Shown one piece after another: positions 17,510 through 27,736 of a stretch of DNA of 64,000 bases. Position 1 is the stretch's first letter, and every line of letters starts with the position of its first letter. The position numbers and the translations under genes were made by a program. The stretch comes from Candidatus Gastranaerophilales bacterium. GTDB lineage: Bacteria > Cyanobacteriota > Vampirovibrionia > Gastranaerophilales > Gastranaerophilaceae. The stretch spans positions 1 through 64,000 of the forward strand of contig CALVAK010000006.1 of NCBI GenBank assembly GCA_944325525.1, in the 5' to 3' direction. A model generated the notes under the pieces. The model was given only the letters and a program-made list of their open reading frames with translations, had not been told where the DNA came from and searched no databases.

Positions 17510-20158
17510 ATGAATTTAACGAAAATTGAAGATTTACCTACTGTATACAATGCAAAAGAAACAGAAGAAAGTATATATAAATTCTGGGAAGACAACGAAT
17601 GTTTCAAAGCTGATGCAAAATCAGGGAAAGAACCATATTCAATAGTTATTCCTCCGCCGAATGTTACAGGTGTTCTTCATATGGGGCATGCTTTAGATAG
17701 TACCCTTCAGGATATACTCATAAGATACCACAGGATGGCAGGATATGAAGCTTTGTGGATGCCCGGAACCGACCATGCCGGTATTGCCACTCAAAATGTA
17801 GTTGAAAAAAATTTAAGAAAGGAAGGAAAAACACGTTTTGATTTGGGCAGAGAGAAATTTGTCGAATTAACCTGGGAATGGGCAAATGAACATAAAAGTA
17901 CAATACTTCATCAATTCAAAAGACTGGGAGCTTCTTTTGACCTGTCAAGAGAACGTTTTACGTTAGACAAAGGCTGTTCTGAAGCCGTAAAAGAAGTTTT
18001 TGTAAAACTGTATGAAAAAGATTTGATTTATAAAGGAGCTTACATTGTTAACTGGTGTCCGAGATGTCAGAGTGCTATTTCTGATATAGAAACAGATTAT
18101 GAAACAGAAAAAAGTAATCTGTGGGAAATAAGTTATCCGTTAAAAGATGAACAAGGTGCAATAGTAGTTGCTACGACAAGACCTGAAACAATATACGGAG
18201 ATGTAGCAGTAGCAGTAAATCCGTCTGATTATAAGTATAAAGAATTAATAGGAAAAACAGTACTTGTTCCTCTTACGGGAAGAGAAATACCTATCATTGC
18301 CGATGATTACGTTGATAAACATTTTGGAACCGGAGCATTAAAGATTACACCTGCCCATGACCCTAATGATTATGAAGTAGGAAAACGTCACGGATTAAAA
18401 CCCATCTGGGTAATAGATGAAAAAGGCAAAATGAAAAGTTGTCCTGAAGTTCATATAGATGTCCAGGGACTTACAAGAGAAGAAGCACGTAAAAAGACAA
18501 TAGAACTGCTTGAATATAACAACCGTCTTGTAAGAATTAAACCAATAGAACATAACGTAGGCAAATGTCAGAGATGTAATACAACAATTGAGCCTTTATT
18601 ATCGGAACAATGGTTTGTAAGAATGGCACCATTAGCAAAAGCGGCAATTGCTGCAGTTGAAAATGGAGATATTAAATTTGTACCTGAACGCTGGACAAAA
18701 AATTATCTTGGGTGGATGACAAATATACGTGACTGGTGTATTTCAAGACAATTATGGTGGGGGCATCAAATACCGGCTTATTACAACAATGAGACAGGAG
18801 AGATGGTAGTTGCAAAAGAAAATCCTGACCCTTCAAAATACACGCAAGACTCAGACGTACTTGATACATGGTTTTCATCGGGTTTATGGCCTTTTTCAAC
18901 AATGGGATGGCCGAATACAAACAGTGAAGACTTTAAAAAGTTTTATCCTACATCAACACTTGTAACAGGATTTGACATTATATTTTTCTGGGTTGCAAGA
19001 ATGATTACAATGGGTGAAGAATTTACCAAAAAAGCACCATTTTCTACTGTTTATATACACGGTCTTATCAGAGATGAATCCGGACAAAAAATGTCAAAAT
19101 CAAAAGGCAATACTATAGATCCCGTTGAAATAATTGATAAATATGGCTGCGATGCATTAAGATTTACACTTACATCATTATGCACATACGGCGGTCAGGA
19201 TATTAAAATAAGCAACGAAAAATTTGAATACGGAAGAAACTTTGCCAATAAAATCTGGAATGCTTCAAGATTTGTTCTTATGAATCTTGACGGAGTTGAT
19301 AATAATGATATAGATTTTGACAGCCTGACACTTGCAGACAAATGGATTTTAAATAAATTAAATGATATAACTCAGGAAACAAATGAAAATATAAAAAATT
19401 ATAGAATAGGAGAAATGTCACATATACTCTATGACTTCTTCTGGAACTCATATTGTGATTGGTATGTTGAAATAGCCAAAATCCAGCTTCAGGATAACAA
19501 CTTAAAAGTTAATACTCAAAGAGTATTAAAATATGTTCTTGACATGACTTTAAGACTGTTACATCCTATTATGCCGCATATTACAGAAGCAATATGGCAG
19601 CTAATTCCCGGAGAAAAAACCCTAAAAGCAATTATGCTTACAGATTTTCCGGTATATAGAAAAGAATTTTCGTTTAAAGAAGCAAATAACCAGATGGAAC
19701 TTGTCTTTGAGACTATAAAATCCTTAAGAAATGTAAGACAAAGCTTTAATATTCCTGTCTCAACAAAAGTAAACATTGAAATACTTGCTTCCGAAAAAGA
19801 AGAAAATATATTTAAAAATGTTGAACCCTATATACATAGACTTGCAAGGGTAGAAGATATTAAATATGTTGATGAAAGCCATAAAACTATAAAACAGTCA
19901 GCATCAGCAGTTGTCAGCAACTCTAAAGTAATTGTTCCTCTGGCAGGATTAATAGACGTTAACGAAGAAATAAAAAGACAGGAAAAGAAACTTGAAAAAC
20001 TATTAAATGAAAAAAACAGCTTAAATGCAAGAATTAATAATGAAAAATTTATGGCAAATGCAAAACCTGAATTAATACAACAGACAAAAGACAGAATTGA
20101 CGAGATAACTGTACAGGAAAAAGCTGTTAATGAACTTATAACATCTTTAAATGGATAA
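17510..20158 (+). CDS. valS: Valyl-tRNA synthetase
   Basis: This class I synthetase is full length at 882 residues. HMGH (57-60) and KMSKS (527-531) form the ATP site. The CP1 editing domain between them contains TTRPETIYGDVA and the GTGALKITPAHDPNDY motif used to clear mischarged threonine. The C-terminal coiled coil (about 815-880, EEIKRQEKKLEKLLNEK) typical of ValRS is present. No T-box or other leader element is visible upstream; gpmI ends 14 bases before it. Confidence 0.97.
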   Translation: MNLTKIEDLPTVYNAKETEESIYKFWEDNECFKADAKSGKEPYSIVIPPPNVTGVLHMGHALDSTLQDILIRYHRMAGYEALWMPGTDHAGIATQNVVEKNLRKEGKTRFDLGREKFVELTWEWANEHKSTILHQFKRLGASFDLSRERFTLDKGCSEAVKEVFVKLYEKDLIYKGAYIVNWCPRCQSAISDIETDYETEKSNLWEISYPLKDEQGAIVVATTRPETIYGDVAVAVNPSDYKYKELIGKTVLVPLTGREIPIIADDYVDKHFGTGALKITPAHDPNDYEVGKRHGLKPIWVIDEKGKMKSCPEVHIDVQGLTREEARKKTIELLEYNNRLVRIKPIEHNVGKCQRCNTTIEPLLSEQWFVRMAPLAKAAIAAVENGDIKFVPERWTKNYLGWMTNIRDWCISRQLWWGHQIPAYYNNETGEMVVAKENPDPSKYTQDSDVLDTWFSSGLWPFSTMGWPNTNSEDFKKFYPTSTLVTGFDIIFFWVARMITMGEEFTKKAPFSTVYIHGLIRDESGQKMSKSKGNTIDPVEIIDKYGCDALRFTLTSLCTYGGQDIKISNEKFEYGRNFANKIWNASRFVLMNLDGVDNNDIDFDSLTLADKWILNKLNDITQETNENIKNYRIGEMSHILYDFFWNSYCDWYVEIAKIQLQDNNLKVNTQRVLKYVLDMTLRLLHPIMPHITEAIWQLIPGEKTLKAIMLTDFPVYRKEFSFKEANNQMELVFETIKSLRNVRQSFNIPVSTKVNIEILASEKEENIFKNVEPYIHRLARVEDIKYVDESHKTIKQSASAVVSNSKVIVPLAGLIDVNEEIKRQEKKLEKLLNEKNSLNARINNEKFMANAKPELIQQTKDRIDEITVQEKAVNELITSLNG

Positions 20159-20275
20159 TTAACATTGTCTTTATTGAAAAAACAATAAAAATTTGCTATA
20201 AATAAATATACATTTCATTTAATAGTATGAATTTTTTACCTGAAATATGTAGTACAATTTGTACGGAGGATTATT

Positions 20276-21208
20276 ATGAGCGAGACATATAGACTTTATA
20301 CAAGAAGTAACTTTGACGGACTTGTATGTGCAGTATTATTAAAAGAAATAGGATTGATAGACGAAGTTAGATTTGTCCATCCCAAAGATGTACAAGACGG
20401 AAAAATTGAATTAACAGAGAATGATATAACTGCAAGTTTACCATATTGCAGCGGTGTATATATGGCTTTTGACCATCATTCAAGCGAACTTATAAGAACA
20501 AAAGAAGCAAAAGAAAACTATATTATGGAAACAGCAGCACCTTCTTGTGCCAGAATTATTTATGAATACTTCGGAGGAGAAGACAGATTTGCTTCAAGTT
20601 TAAACGACTTAATGGAAGCTGTTGACAGAGCTGACTGTACAAGTTTTACTCTGGAAGATATTAAAAATCCGCAAGGATGGGTTCTTTTAAACTATTTAAT
20701 GGATCCGAGAACAGGTCTCGGTCGTTTCAGAAACTTTAGAATTTCAAACATAGATCTTATGTATAAGTTAGTTGATTTATGCTCTAAAATGTCTATTAAT
20801 GAAATTATGAAAGACCCTGACGTAAAAGAAAGAATAGATTTATATTTCAACGAGCAGAATAATTTTATTGAACAATTAAAAAGATGTTCAAGAGTTGACG
20901 GAAAAATAATTATTCTAGATATAAGAAACGAAGAAATTATTCATGTCGGAAACAGATTTATGATTTATGCACTGTATCCTGAAGCAAATATCTCAATTCA
21001 TGTTATGAACGGAAAACAAAAACAAAACACTGTTTTTGCTGTAGGAAAATCAATTATTAATAAATCATGTCCTATCGATATAGGAGCACTAATGTATGAA
21101 TATGAAGGCGGAGGGCATATTAATGCTGGTACATGCCAGGTTCCGAATGAAAAAGCAGAAGAACTGCTTAGTGAAGTAGTTAATCGTATGAAAGAAGAAG
21201 ATGCATAA
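20276..21208 (+). CDS. DHH/DHHA1-family phosphoesterase
   Basis: The 310-residue protein has RSNFDGLVCAVLL (motif I), FDHHSSE (motif III), VDRAD (motif IV) and a C-terminal DHHA1 domain with GGGHINAGTC. This is the layout of manganese-dependent DHH phosphoesterases such as oligonucleotide or cyclic-dinucleotide degrading NrnA-like enzymes and exopolyphosphatase-like proteins. Motif I has SNFD rather than the usual DxD, so substrate or metal binding may differ. CGGAGG precedes the ATG; a perfect terminator follows. The substrate is not determined. Confidence 0.85.
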   Translation: MSETYRLYTRSNFDGLVCAVLLKEIGLIDEVRFVHPKDVQDGKIELTENDITASLPYCSGVYMAFDHHSSELIRTKEAKENYIMETAAPSCARIIYEYFGGEDRFASSLNDLMEAVDRADCTSFTLEDIKNPQGWVLLNYLMDPRTGLGRFRNFRISNIDLMYKLVDLCSKMSINEIMKDPDVKERIDLYFNEQNNFIEQLKRCSRVDGKIIILDIRNEEIIHVGNRFMIYALYPEANISIHVMNGKQKQNTVFAVGKSIINKSCPIDIGALMYEYEGGGHINAGTCQVPNEKAEELLSEVVNRMKEEDA

Positions 21209-21223
21209 TTTTGTTATATTATG

Positions 21224-21260
21224 AAAACAACAGCTTTCCTTTTAGGAAAGCTGTTGTTTT
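21224..21260. terminator. Bidirectional terminator with a 16-bp perfect stem
   Basis: Bases 21224-21239 pair perfectly with 21245-21260 around a five-base loop, with A-rich and T-rich ends. It lies between the convergent DHH gene and zinc-ribbon gene and should serve both. Confidence 0.85.
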
Positions 21261-21265
21261 GTGTT

Positions 21266-21643
21266 CTATCTGCTAAATCCAATGAGTTTTCTTTCTTTAT
21301 CCGAACTATCCTCCTTTTCTATCCATACCTGACTTGTAGCGTAGTATTGCTGTGGAATTATTACTTTTTTAAATATTGCATAATTTAGGTCAATAAAGTT
21401 AATATTATCAAGTTCCTGAATATAAAAATCCGAAGCACCGCAATTTGGACAATATTTGGTGTCAGGTTTTATATCATCATATTCACTATGTGCTTTTCTT
21501 TTAATGTTACAGCAGGAACATCTCACCAGGTACCATTTGTTTTTAACAAAAGCACCGCAATCAGGGCAATATGCTTCATCCGCATCAACCGGTATATTTA
21601 TGTGATTACACTCATGTTTTTGTTTTAAGAAACTAAATATCAT
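21266..21643 (-). CDS. Small protein with cysteine-pair zinc ribbons
   Basis: A 125-residue protein with two zinc-ribbon-like modules: HxC (H10, C12) with YCPDC (C26, C29), and RCSCC (C42-C45) with YCPNC (C65, C68). The remainder is soluble and aromatic. The ATG has no clear ribosome binding site. It lies downstream of recA on the same strand but beyond a strong terminator, so it is likely transcribed separately. No family name can be given; DNA or protein binding is only a guess. Confidence 0.65.
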   Translation of the reverse strand: MIFSFLKQKHECNHINIPVDADEAYCPDCGAFVKNKWYLVRCSCCNIKRKAHSEYDDIKPDTKYCPNCGASDFYIQELDNINFIDLNYAIFKKVIIPQQYYATSQVWIEKEDSSDKERKLIGFSR

Positions 21644-21689
21644 ATTTTTATATGTAATAATTTTTTCTATAAAGTCAAAATTTTTATGT

Positions 21690-21719
21690 AAAAAAAGAGT
21701 CTTTTTGAAGACTCTTTTT
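21690..21719 (-). terminator. Intrinsic terminator of recA
   Basis: Bases 21692-21703 pair with 21708-21719 around a four-base loop, flanked by A and T runs, 20 bases after the recA stop. It would also work in the plus direction. Confidence 0.85.
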
Positions 21720-21738
21720 ATTTTTTTAGAAATTTATT

Positions 21739-22770
21739 CTATTCTTTAGACTTTAGTGCTTCTCTGACTTTTTCTTCTATTTCAGCAGCAAGAGCAGGAT
21801 TTTCAGCAAAAACTTCTTTTACTTTATCTCGTCCCTGTCCGAGTTTTTCATCATTATAACTAAACCATGCACCTGCTTTTTTAACTATATCAAGGTTAAC
21901 AGCCATGTCTAGAATACAACCGAGTTTACTTATACCTTTTCCGTATATTATATCAAATTCAGCAATTCTAAAAGGAGGAGCAACTTTGTTTTTAACAACT
22001 TTAACTTTAACTCTGTTTCCTATTTCCTTATCATCCTTTTTAAGAGTTTCTGTTTTTCTTATATCAAGCCTTATACTTGCATAGTATTTAAGGGCATTAC
22101 CACCGGTTGTAGTTTCAGGACTGCCATACATAACACCTATTTTTTGACGCAGTTGATTTATAAAAATAACAGTTGTATTAGTTTTACTTACAATTCCGGT
22201 TAATTTTCTCAACGCTTTAGACATTAATCTCGCCTGAAGACCCATTTGTTTATCTTCCATAGCTCCTTCAATTTCATCTTTAGGAACCAGAGCTGCAACA
22301 GAGTCAACAACAACAACATCAACAGCAGCAGAACGAACAAGTTCTTCTGTTATTTCAAGAGCTTGTTCCCCTGTATCCGGCTGAGAAATAAGAAGCTCAT
22401 CAACATTAACACCTAAATTTCTTGCATATTCAGGGTCGAGTGCATGTTCTGCATCAACAAATGCAGCTATACCGCCTTTTTTCTGGCATTCTGCAACTAT
22501 ATGTTGTGCCAAAGTTGTCTTTCCGCTTGCTTCAGGACCATAAACTTCAATAATTCTGCCTCTTGGAACACCTCCAATACCCAGTGCTACATCCAGAGAA
22601 AGAGCACCTGTTGGTATTGTTTCTACTGCAACGGCAGGTTTATCTCCAAGCCGCATTATAGAGCCTTTTCCAAAATCCTTTTCTATTTTATCAATAGCAA
22701 CCTTTAATGCTTTTTGTCTTTCTTCGGAAATATTTGTTGTTTTTTCCGTTTCTTTTTCTTTTGTAACCAT
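21739..22770 (-). CDS. recA: Recombinase RecA
   Basis: RecA forms the ATP-dependent filament for homologous strand exchange and triggers LexA cleavage where that system exists. I start it at the ATG at 22770 (343 residues) behind AAGGA; the longer frame adds 24 residues foreign to the family. Walker [10 protein letters not shown], the VDAEHALD stretch, Walker [13 protein letters not shown] and the L2 region [12 protein letters not shown] followed by [10 protein letters not shown] are intact. No convincing LexA operator is visible upstream. Confidence 0.97.
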   Translation of the reverse strand: MVTKEKETEKTTNISEERQKALKVAIDKIEKDFGKGSIMRLGDKPAVAVETIPTGALSLDVALGIGGVPRGRIIEVYGPEASGKTTLAQHIVAECQKKGGIAAFVDAEHALDPEYARNLGVNVDELLISQPDTGEQALEITEELVRSAAVDVVVVDSVAALVPKDEIEGAMEDKQMGLQARLMSKALRKLTGIVSKTNTTVIFINQLRQKIGVMYGSPETTTGGNALKYYASIRLDIRKTETLKKDDKEIGNRVKVKVVKNKVAPPFRIAEFDIIYGKGISKLGCILDMAVNLDIVKKAGAWFSYNDEKLGQGRDKVKEVFAENPALAAEIEEKVREALKSKE

Positions 22771-23017
22771 TTTTATTTCCTTTTTATATAATTTTATGCT
22801 GCAATCTTCTGTAGTCCTGTAAATCACCTTCCAGAATATCATTTTTATCTTTCACGGTAATACAAAAGTGAAAGTACAATTTTGTTCGGACTTACGTTAA
22901 CATTATATCATTTTGTTTTATTTATAAATAATTAGTTTACTTTTTGAAACATTATTACTTTTATAAACAATAAATTTCTTTTCCCGGTTTTATAATATAA
23001 GAAGGTAAAGGTATAAA

Positions 23018-24244
23018 ATGGGATTGGAATTCTTTAGTCGTTCACTTGAAGAGTATAATAAATCGTTTGAACAGTTAAATTCTTCATTTGACCGTATAGA
23101 TGACATCACAAGAACTCTTTTTAAAGAGAATGCTGAACAAATCAGGTTAGCCCAGCAGCATCATGAATTGCTCAGCAAAATTGAAAATGCATATAACAAC
23201 GAATTTTTTTATCCAAGTGCTAATAAAGATAAAATACTTGCCCGGCTTGAAGCATTAAGAGAAAAATGTATAAAAGCTGTCTCACAACAAGAAATTGATG
23301 CTATTGGTGTTGAATATCGTACAATAATGCAGAGCAGAATGGATACAGCTCTGGAACAAAGAGGGATAAACGCAAAAGCCGGAATTTTAAGCAAGGTATC
23401 AAGTGATATTCCTAAGGGTATAGAAACTGATGTTGTACAGGGGAAAAATGTTTCTCAAAATTCTAAAGTAATAACTCCAGTAGTAAAAAAACTTTCTCCT
23501 GATGAAATTATGCAAGAAGCTGCAAAAAGAAGTAAACAAGAAGCCCTTTCCAATGAAAGGGCACAAAAAGCTCAAAAATACTTTTTCTCTTTAAGTGATA
23601 TGTCAACAGGTAAATCCGCTAAAGAAAGTGCTGAATTCTTCAAAGCCGCCGGAGAAGCTGCTGAAAGAGCAAAACAAAAAGCAATTTCAGAAGAAAACGC
23701 ACAAAAAGCTCAAAAATACTTTTTCTCTTTAAGTGATATGTCAACAGGTAAATCCGCTAAAGAAAGTGCTGAATTCTTCAAAGCCGCCGGAGAAGCTGCT
23801 GAAAGAGCAAAACAAAAAGCAATTTCAGAAGAAAACGCACAAAAAGCTCAAAAATACTTTTTCTCTTTAAGTGATATGTCAACAGGTAAATCCGCTAAAG
23901 AAAGTGCTGAATTCTTCAAAGCCGCCGGAGAAGCTGCTGAAAGAGCAAAACAAAAAGCAATTTCAGAAGAAAACGCACAAAAAGCTCAAAAATACTTTTC
24001 CTCTTTAAGTGATATGACAACCGGTAAATCCACTGAAGAAAGTGCTGAATTCTTTAAAAAACAACAAACTATATCCTACAAAATAAAACAATTTATAAAA
24101 GAAAAAATTACTCCAACTGTAAAAACAAAACAATTTAAAATAATTGCTGCAGCAATAACTGTTATAGCAGCTTCTTTACTTTCATTAAAAATCATTAATT
24201 CCGCTAAAACCAATGATTCCGAAAATATCAACAAAGTAATATAA
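23018..24244 (+). CDS. Tandem-repeat helical protein with a C-terminal membrane anchor
   Basis: The 408-residue protein has a helical N-terminal part (1-130), a linker, then a 46-residue unit present in three identical copies and one diverged copy. The unit contains AQKAQKYFFSLSDMSTGK and SAKESAEFFKAAGEAA, is alanine/lysine/glutamate rich and likely forms helical hairpins. Near the C-terminus lies a single hydrophobic segment (about 372-395, IIAAAITVIAASLLSLKII). There is no signal peptide, so it may be tail-anchored with the repeats in the cytoplasm. AGGTAAAGG precedes the ATG. The family is not recognised; a scaffold or secreted-effector role is possible. Confidence 0.75.
   Translation: MGLEFFSRSLEEYNKSFEQLNSSFDRIDDITRTLFKENAEQIRLAQQHHELLSKIENAYNNEFFYPSANKDKILARLEALREKCIKAVSQQEIDAIGVEYRTIMQSRMDTALEQRGINAKAGILSKVSSDIPKGIETDVVQGKNVSQNSKVITPVVKKLSPDEIMQEAAKRSKQEALSNERAQKAQKYFFSLSDMSTGKSAKESAEFFKAAGEAAERAKQKAISEENAQKAQKYFFSLSDMSTGKSAKESAEFFKAAGEAAERAKQKAISEENAQKAQKYFFSLSDMSTGKSAKESAEFFKAAGEAAERAKQKAISEENAQKAQKYFSSLSDMTTGKSTEESAEFFKKQQTISYKIKQFIKEKITPTVKTKQFKIIAAAITVIAASLLSLKIINSAKTNDSENINKVI
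23561..24056 (+). repeat. 138-bp perfect tandem repeat, three identical copies plus one degenerate
   Basis: Units start at 23561, 23699, 23837 and 23975. The first three are base-for-base identical over 138 bp; the fourth diverges after about 50 bp. The unit is 46 codons, so gain or loss keeps the frame. Identity at synonymous positions points to recent duplication or ongoing homogenisation. Confidence 0.9.
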
Positions 24245-24359
24245 AACTTATTTTCGTGACAATTTAAAGTTTTTGCAACATTATTTATTATTTTATGCCA
24301 GACAAATGTTTTTTTGCTAAAATTAACTTGTATTTTATTATTTATACAGGGGATATATA

Positions 24360-25661
24360 ATGAAAAATAAAATAATAATGTTCTGGGCAATAGTAATTTT
24401 AACTATTATTTCCATTGTTATTATAAAAGTAAAACCAATTCCTTTGGGTCTTGACCTGGTAGGAGGTTCAAGAATAGTACTTGAAGCTCAAACAACAGAA
24501 ACAATATCTAAAATTACTCAAGAAATGATGGACGGACTAAAGTCTGCCCTTGAAAACAGAGTTAATGCTTTAGGTGTTTCAGAAACAATGGTTCAACAAA
24601 TGGGAGATAAACGCCTTCTAATTGAAATACCAAACGTTTCAGACCCTAAATTAGCAAGAGAATTTCTCGGTGAAACAGCAGAACTTGAATTTAAAAAACC
24701 GGTTATAAATGATAATGGCGAAGTTATTAGCTGGGAGTCATCTGGATTATCCGGAGAAGATTTAAATAAAGCAGCAGTTGGCACGGATAATGCCGGAAGA
24801 TGGCTTATTACACTTGAATTTAACAATAAAGGGGCTTCTAAATTTGCAAAATTAACAAGAGAATTTAGAAATTATCCTATAGCAATATATTTTAACGGCG
24901 AAAGTATATCAGAGCCTGTCGTACAACAGGAAATTACCGGAGGTCATGCTCAAATAACCGGAGAATTTACTCACGATCAGGCAAAAAAAATAGTTGATTT
25001 ACTAAATGCAGGTGCTCTGCCTGTTCCAGCAAAAATAATGGAAGAAAATACGGTAGGACCGACATTGGGGGCAGACAGTCTTGATAAAAGTAAATTTGCA
25101 GGTATTGTCGGCTTAGGTGCAGTAATGCTGTTTATGGTTCTTTATTACAGAGTACCTGGATTAATTGCTGATATTGCTCTTATAATTTATTCTTTAATTG
25201 TATTTGCAATATTTAAAATGGTACCTGTCACTTTAACACTTGCCGGTATAGCAGGATTTATATTAAGTATAGGTATGGCGGTCGATGCCAATATTTTGAT
25301 TTTTGAAAGAACAAAAGAAGAATTAAAATCAGGAAGAACACTATTTACTGCAATAAACGCAGGTTTTGACAGAGCATTTACAAGTATTTTTGACTCAAAT
25401 ATGTCTACTATAATTACCTGCGTAATACTTTACTTCCTCGGCTCAAATATAGTTAAAGGCTTTGCTCTAACTCTTGCAATAGGGGTTCTGGTAAGTATGT
25501 TTTCAGCCATTACGGTTACAAAAAACTTTATGCACCTGGCATTTGGTACAGGACAGCTTAAACACCCTGCATTATTCGGTTTAAAAGAATCCGATATAAA
25601 TGATGCCTATGAAGCTGCCGAAACAAAAAGAGAAAAAGCTAAATTCGGAGTATTAGATTAA
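24360..25661 (+). CDS. secD: Protein translocase subunit SecD
   Basis: SecD works with SecF and SecYEG, using the proton gradient to pull exported proteins across the inner membrane. The 433-residue protein has one N-terminal helix, then GLDLVGGSRIVLEAQ, a periplasmic P1 region (35-220), and a five-helix membrane block beginning near residue 240 with the conserved GMAVDANILIFERTKEEL near 300. It is shorter than the Escherichia coli protein but similar to compact SecD forms. AGGGGA precedes the ATG. secF follows 23 bases later. Confidence 0.95.
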   Translation: MKNKIIMFWAIVILTIISIVIIKVKPIPLGLDLVGGSRIVLEAQTTETISKITQEMMDGLKSALENRVNALGVSETMVQQMGDKRLLIEIPNVSDPKLAREFLGETAELEFKKPVINDNGEVISWESSGLSGEDLNKAAVGTDNAGRWLITLEFNNKGASKFAKLTREFRNYPIAIYFNGESISEPVVQQEITGGHAQITGEFTHDQAKKIVDLLNAGALPVPAKIMEENTVGPTLGADSLDKSKFAGIVGLGAVMLFMVLYYRVPGLIADIALIIYSLIVFAIFKMVPVTLTLAGIAGFILSIGMAVDANILIFERTKEELKSGRTLFTAINAGFDRAFTSIFDSNMSTIITCVILYFLGSNIVKGFALTLAIGVLVSMFSAITVTKNFMHLAFGTGQLKHPALFGLKESDINDAYEAAETKREKAKFGVLD

Positions 25662-25684
25662 TAATAATTTTAAGGAGTAATAAA

Positions 25685-26680
25685 ATGTCATACAGTGTTT
25701 TAAACACAAAAAAAATAGTCGATGTAATTAAATACAGATGGATTTGGCTGACTTTATCCGTCTTATTACTTTTACCGGGGATTATAGCTATGGGATATTC
25801 AATGAAAATATATCCCACACATACTCCGCTTTTAGTAGGTATTGATTTCACTGGAGGAACAATTATCCAATATTCCGTTAATAAAGAAATATCAACGGAT
25901 AATATCGGTGAAATCAGAGAAAAACTTTTAAAGAAAAATATAGAAAATCCTGTTATACAGGTGCTTAAACCGGCATCAACAAATGAGTCAGAAAACTCAA
26001 TAAAAAATATTCTTTCAATAAGGACACAATTTTCAGAAACAGGACAAAATGAAAGTATTGATACTGTTTCAGAAATTGTTAGTGCAGATTATCCTGATGC
26101 ACAAATTGTTCAGGTAAGTTCTGTAGGGCCTGTACTCGGAAAACAATTATTTATTAATTCAATGATAGCAGTAGGTCTTGCACTCTTAGCTATTGTTATG
26201 TATTTAACAATAAGATTCCATCTTGAATTTGCTCTGGTTGCATTTTTTGCATTATTTCATGATGTTTTATTTGTAATCGGTGTATTTTCAATTTTAGGTT
26301 TATTATATGGAGTTCACATAGACAGTTTATTTGTAACAGCAATATTAACAGTTCTTGGCTTCAGTGTTCACGATACCATTGTCGTTTTTGACAGAATAAG
26401 AGAAAATTTAAAATTTTATTCTAAAAAAGCAACTTATGACGATATTGTTAATGCTTCAGTAAATCAGACACTGGCAAGAAGTATAAATACCTCTTTAACA
26501 ACTTTAATTACACTTGGAGCTTTATATTTCTTTGGTGGAGTAACAACAAAAGATTTTGTTCTCGTAATGATTCTAGGTATTACAATCGGTACATATTCAA
26601 GTATTTTCTTTGCAAGCACTCTTGTTGCACTATGGAATGATATAGCAATAGCTAAAAAAACAAAGAAAGCAGCTGTATAA
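25685..26680 (+). CDS. secF: Protein translocase subunit SecF
   Basis: The partner of SecD. The 331-residue protein has an N-terminal helix, the GIDFTGGTIIQY motif, a periplasmic region, then membrane helices with GFSVHDTIVVFDRIREN near residue 230 and RSINTSLTTLITLGALYFFGG. AAGGAG lies well placed before the ATG. The next gene starts four bases after its stop. Confidence 0.95.
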   Translation: MSYSVLNTKKIVDVIKYRWIWLTLSVLLLLPGIIAMGYSMKIYPTHTPLLVGIDFTGGTIIQYSVNKEISTDNIGEIREKLLKKNIENPVIQVLKPASTNESENSIKNILSIRTQFSETGQNESIDTVSEIVSADYPDAQIVQVSSVGPVLGKQLFINSMIAVGLALLAIVMYLTIRFHLEFALVAFFALFHDVLFVIGVFSILGLLYGVHIDSLFVTAILTVLGFSVHDTIVVFDRIRENLKFYSKKATYDDIVNASVNQTLARSINTSLTTLITLGALYFFGGVTTKDFVLVMILGITIGTYSSIFFASTLVALWNDIAIAKKTKKAAV

Positions 26681-26684
26681 AAAT

Positions 26685-27113
26685 ATGTCATCACAGCATA
26701 ACCAAAAATCATTATCAGAGTTTGTAAGAGATATACGTGAAAAATTAGGTCTTTCTGCTATAGGCTTAGCTAAAAAAACAGGTTTATCGTTAGAACAAAT
26801 AGAAGATATCGAAGCAGGTAAAGACTTATTTCTACCTGCTACTGTCCGTCAGAAATTAGCCAAAGGATTAAAAATTAATCCTTCCGAATTAAAAGAGTAT
26901 GAAAGAATACTTCTCGTATCTTATGATAAAATAGATGATAAATATATTAAAGAAATAAAACAGGCTATTTTAAACGGAGATATTGAGAATTTACGCTGCC
27001 CAATATGCTCTTCAAAACTCAATACAAAAATAGTAAGACTTATTGATCTTGAAAATAATATTGCATTGCACCCTAAAGCACAATGCAGTAAATGTTCTTT
27101 TCAAATCAAATAA
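26685..27113 (+). CDS. XRE-type helix-turn-helix protein with a C-terminal zinc ribbon
   Basis: The 142-residue protein has an N-terminal helix-turn-helix of the XRE/Cro class (about residues 9-66, with GLAKKTGLSLEQIEDIEAGK) and a C-terminal CPIC (105-108) and CSKC (134-137) zinc-ribbon pair. It is likely a DNA-binding regulator. It starts four bases after secF with no good ribosome binding site of its own, so translation may be coupled to secF. Target genes are unknown. Confidence 0.75.
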   Translation: MSSQHNQKSLSEFVRDIREKLGLSAIGLAKKTGLSLEQIEDIEAGKDLFLPATVRQKLAKGLKINPSELKEYERILLVSYDKIDDKYIKEIKQAILNGDIENLRCPICSSKLNTKIVRLIDLENNIALHPKAQCSKCSFQIK

Positions 27114-27114
27114 T

Positions 27115-27705
27115 TTATTTTGCCGTTGAAGGATGTTTTGAATACAGAGTTATTGACATGTTTATAAGTATATAATCCGTATTACCGCTAAATGCAGTAA
27201 TATTAAGTTTTGATATAGAAATTAAATATTGAAAATTATTAACCATTTCATTTAGAAAATCTCTCAATTGTGAGTATGAACCAACAAAGAAAAACTTTAA
27301 TTCGCAAACATTATATCTATCTGAAAAATTTGCATATAACGGGTCTGTTGCCGGGTGCATATCATATTCAATAGAACGAATTAATAAACCATTTTTTCTT
27401 GCTTTATCTATAATATCTTCAAACATAGTACCGAAAACGCCAAGATTTTCTACGGAAGAATTTTCACTTGTTTCATATACTTGTTTTATTGACTGCATCT
27501 GAATTTCTTCTTTTTTTAATTCAGCCTGAGATTGTTCATATTTATCCTTATTTGTTTGATGCTCAACATTTATTGCGGTTTTTGAAGTTGTTACATTATT
27601 ATATTCTTCAAAGACAGGACTTAATATTGTATATATAACAGCTACTGCGACTACAATCGCTATAACAAAACATAATGGAACAATTTGTTTAAGTTTTTTA
27701 TTCAT
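27115..27705 (-). CDS. PilO-like type IV pilus assembly protein
   Basis: The 196-residue protein has one N-terminal membrane helix (about 9-28), a coiled-coil section (38-80) and a small alpha/beta domain with the PilO-like stretch FFFVGSYSQLRDFLNEM. PilO pairs with PilN in the inner membrane to align the pilus machine. It lies 31 bases downstream of the PilM/PilN-like gene on the same strand, which supports the call. No pilP or pilQ follows. Confidence 0.75.
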   Translation of the reverse strand: MNKKLKQIVPLCFVIAIVVAVAVIYTILSPVFEEYNNVTTSKTAINVEHQTNKDKYEQSQAELKKEEIQMQSIKQVYETSENSSVENLGVFGTMFEDIIDKARKNGLLIRSIEYDMHPATDPLYANFSDRYNVCELKFFFVGSYSQLRDFLNEMVNNFQYLISISKLNITAFSGNTDYILINMSITLYSKHPSTAK

Positions 27706-27736
27706 AATTTCCTCTATTTCAATAACTTAACAGACG

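Noticed and set aside
22855..22920. Possible LexA operator upstream of recA (GTTC near 22893 and a later GTTA)
   Set aside because: The spacing and symmetry fit neither the GAAC-N4-GTTC nor the GTTC-N7-GTTC patterns.
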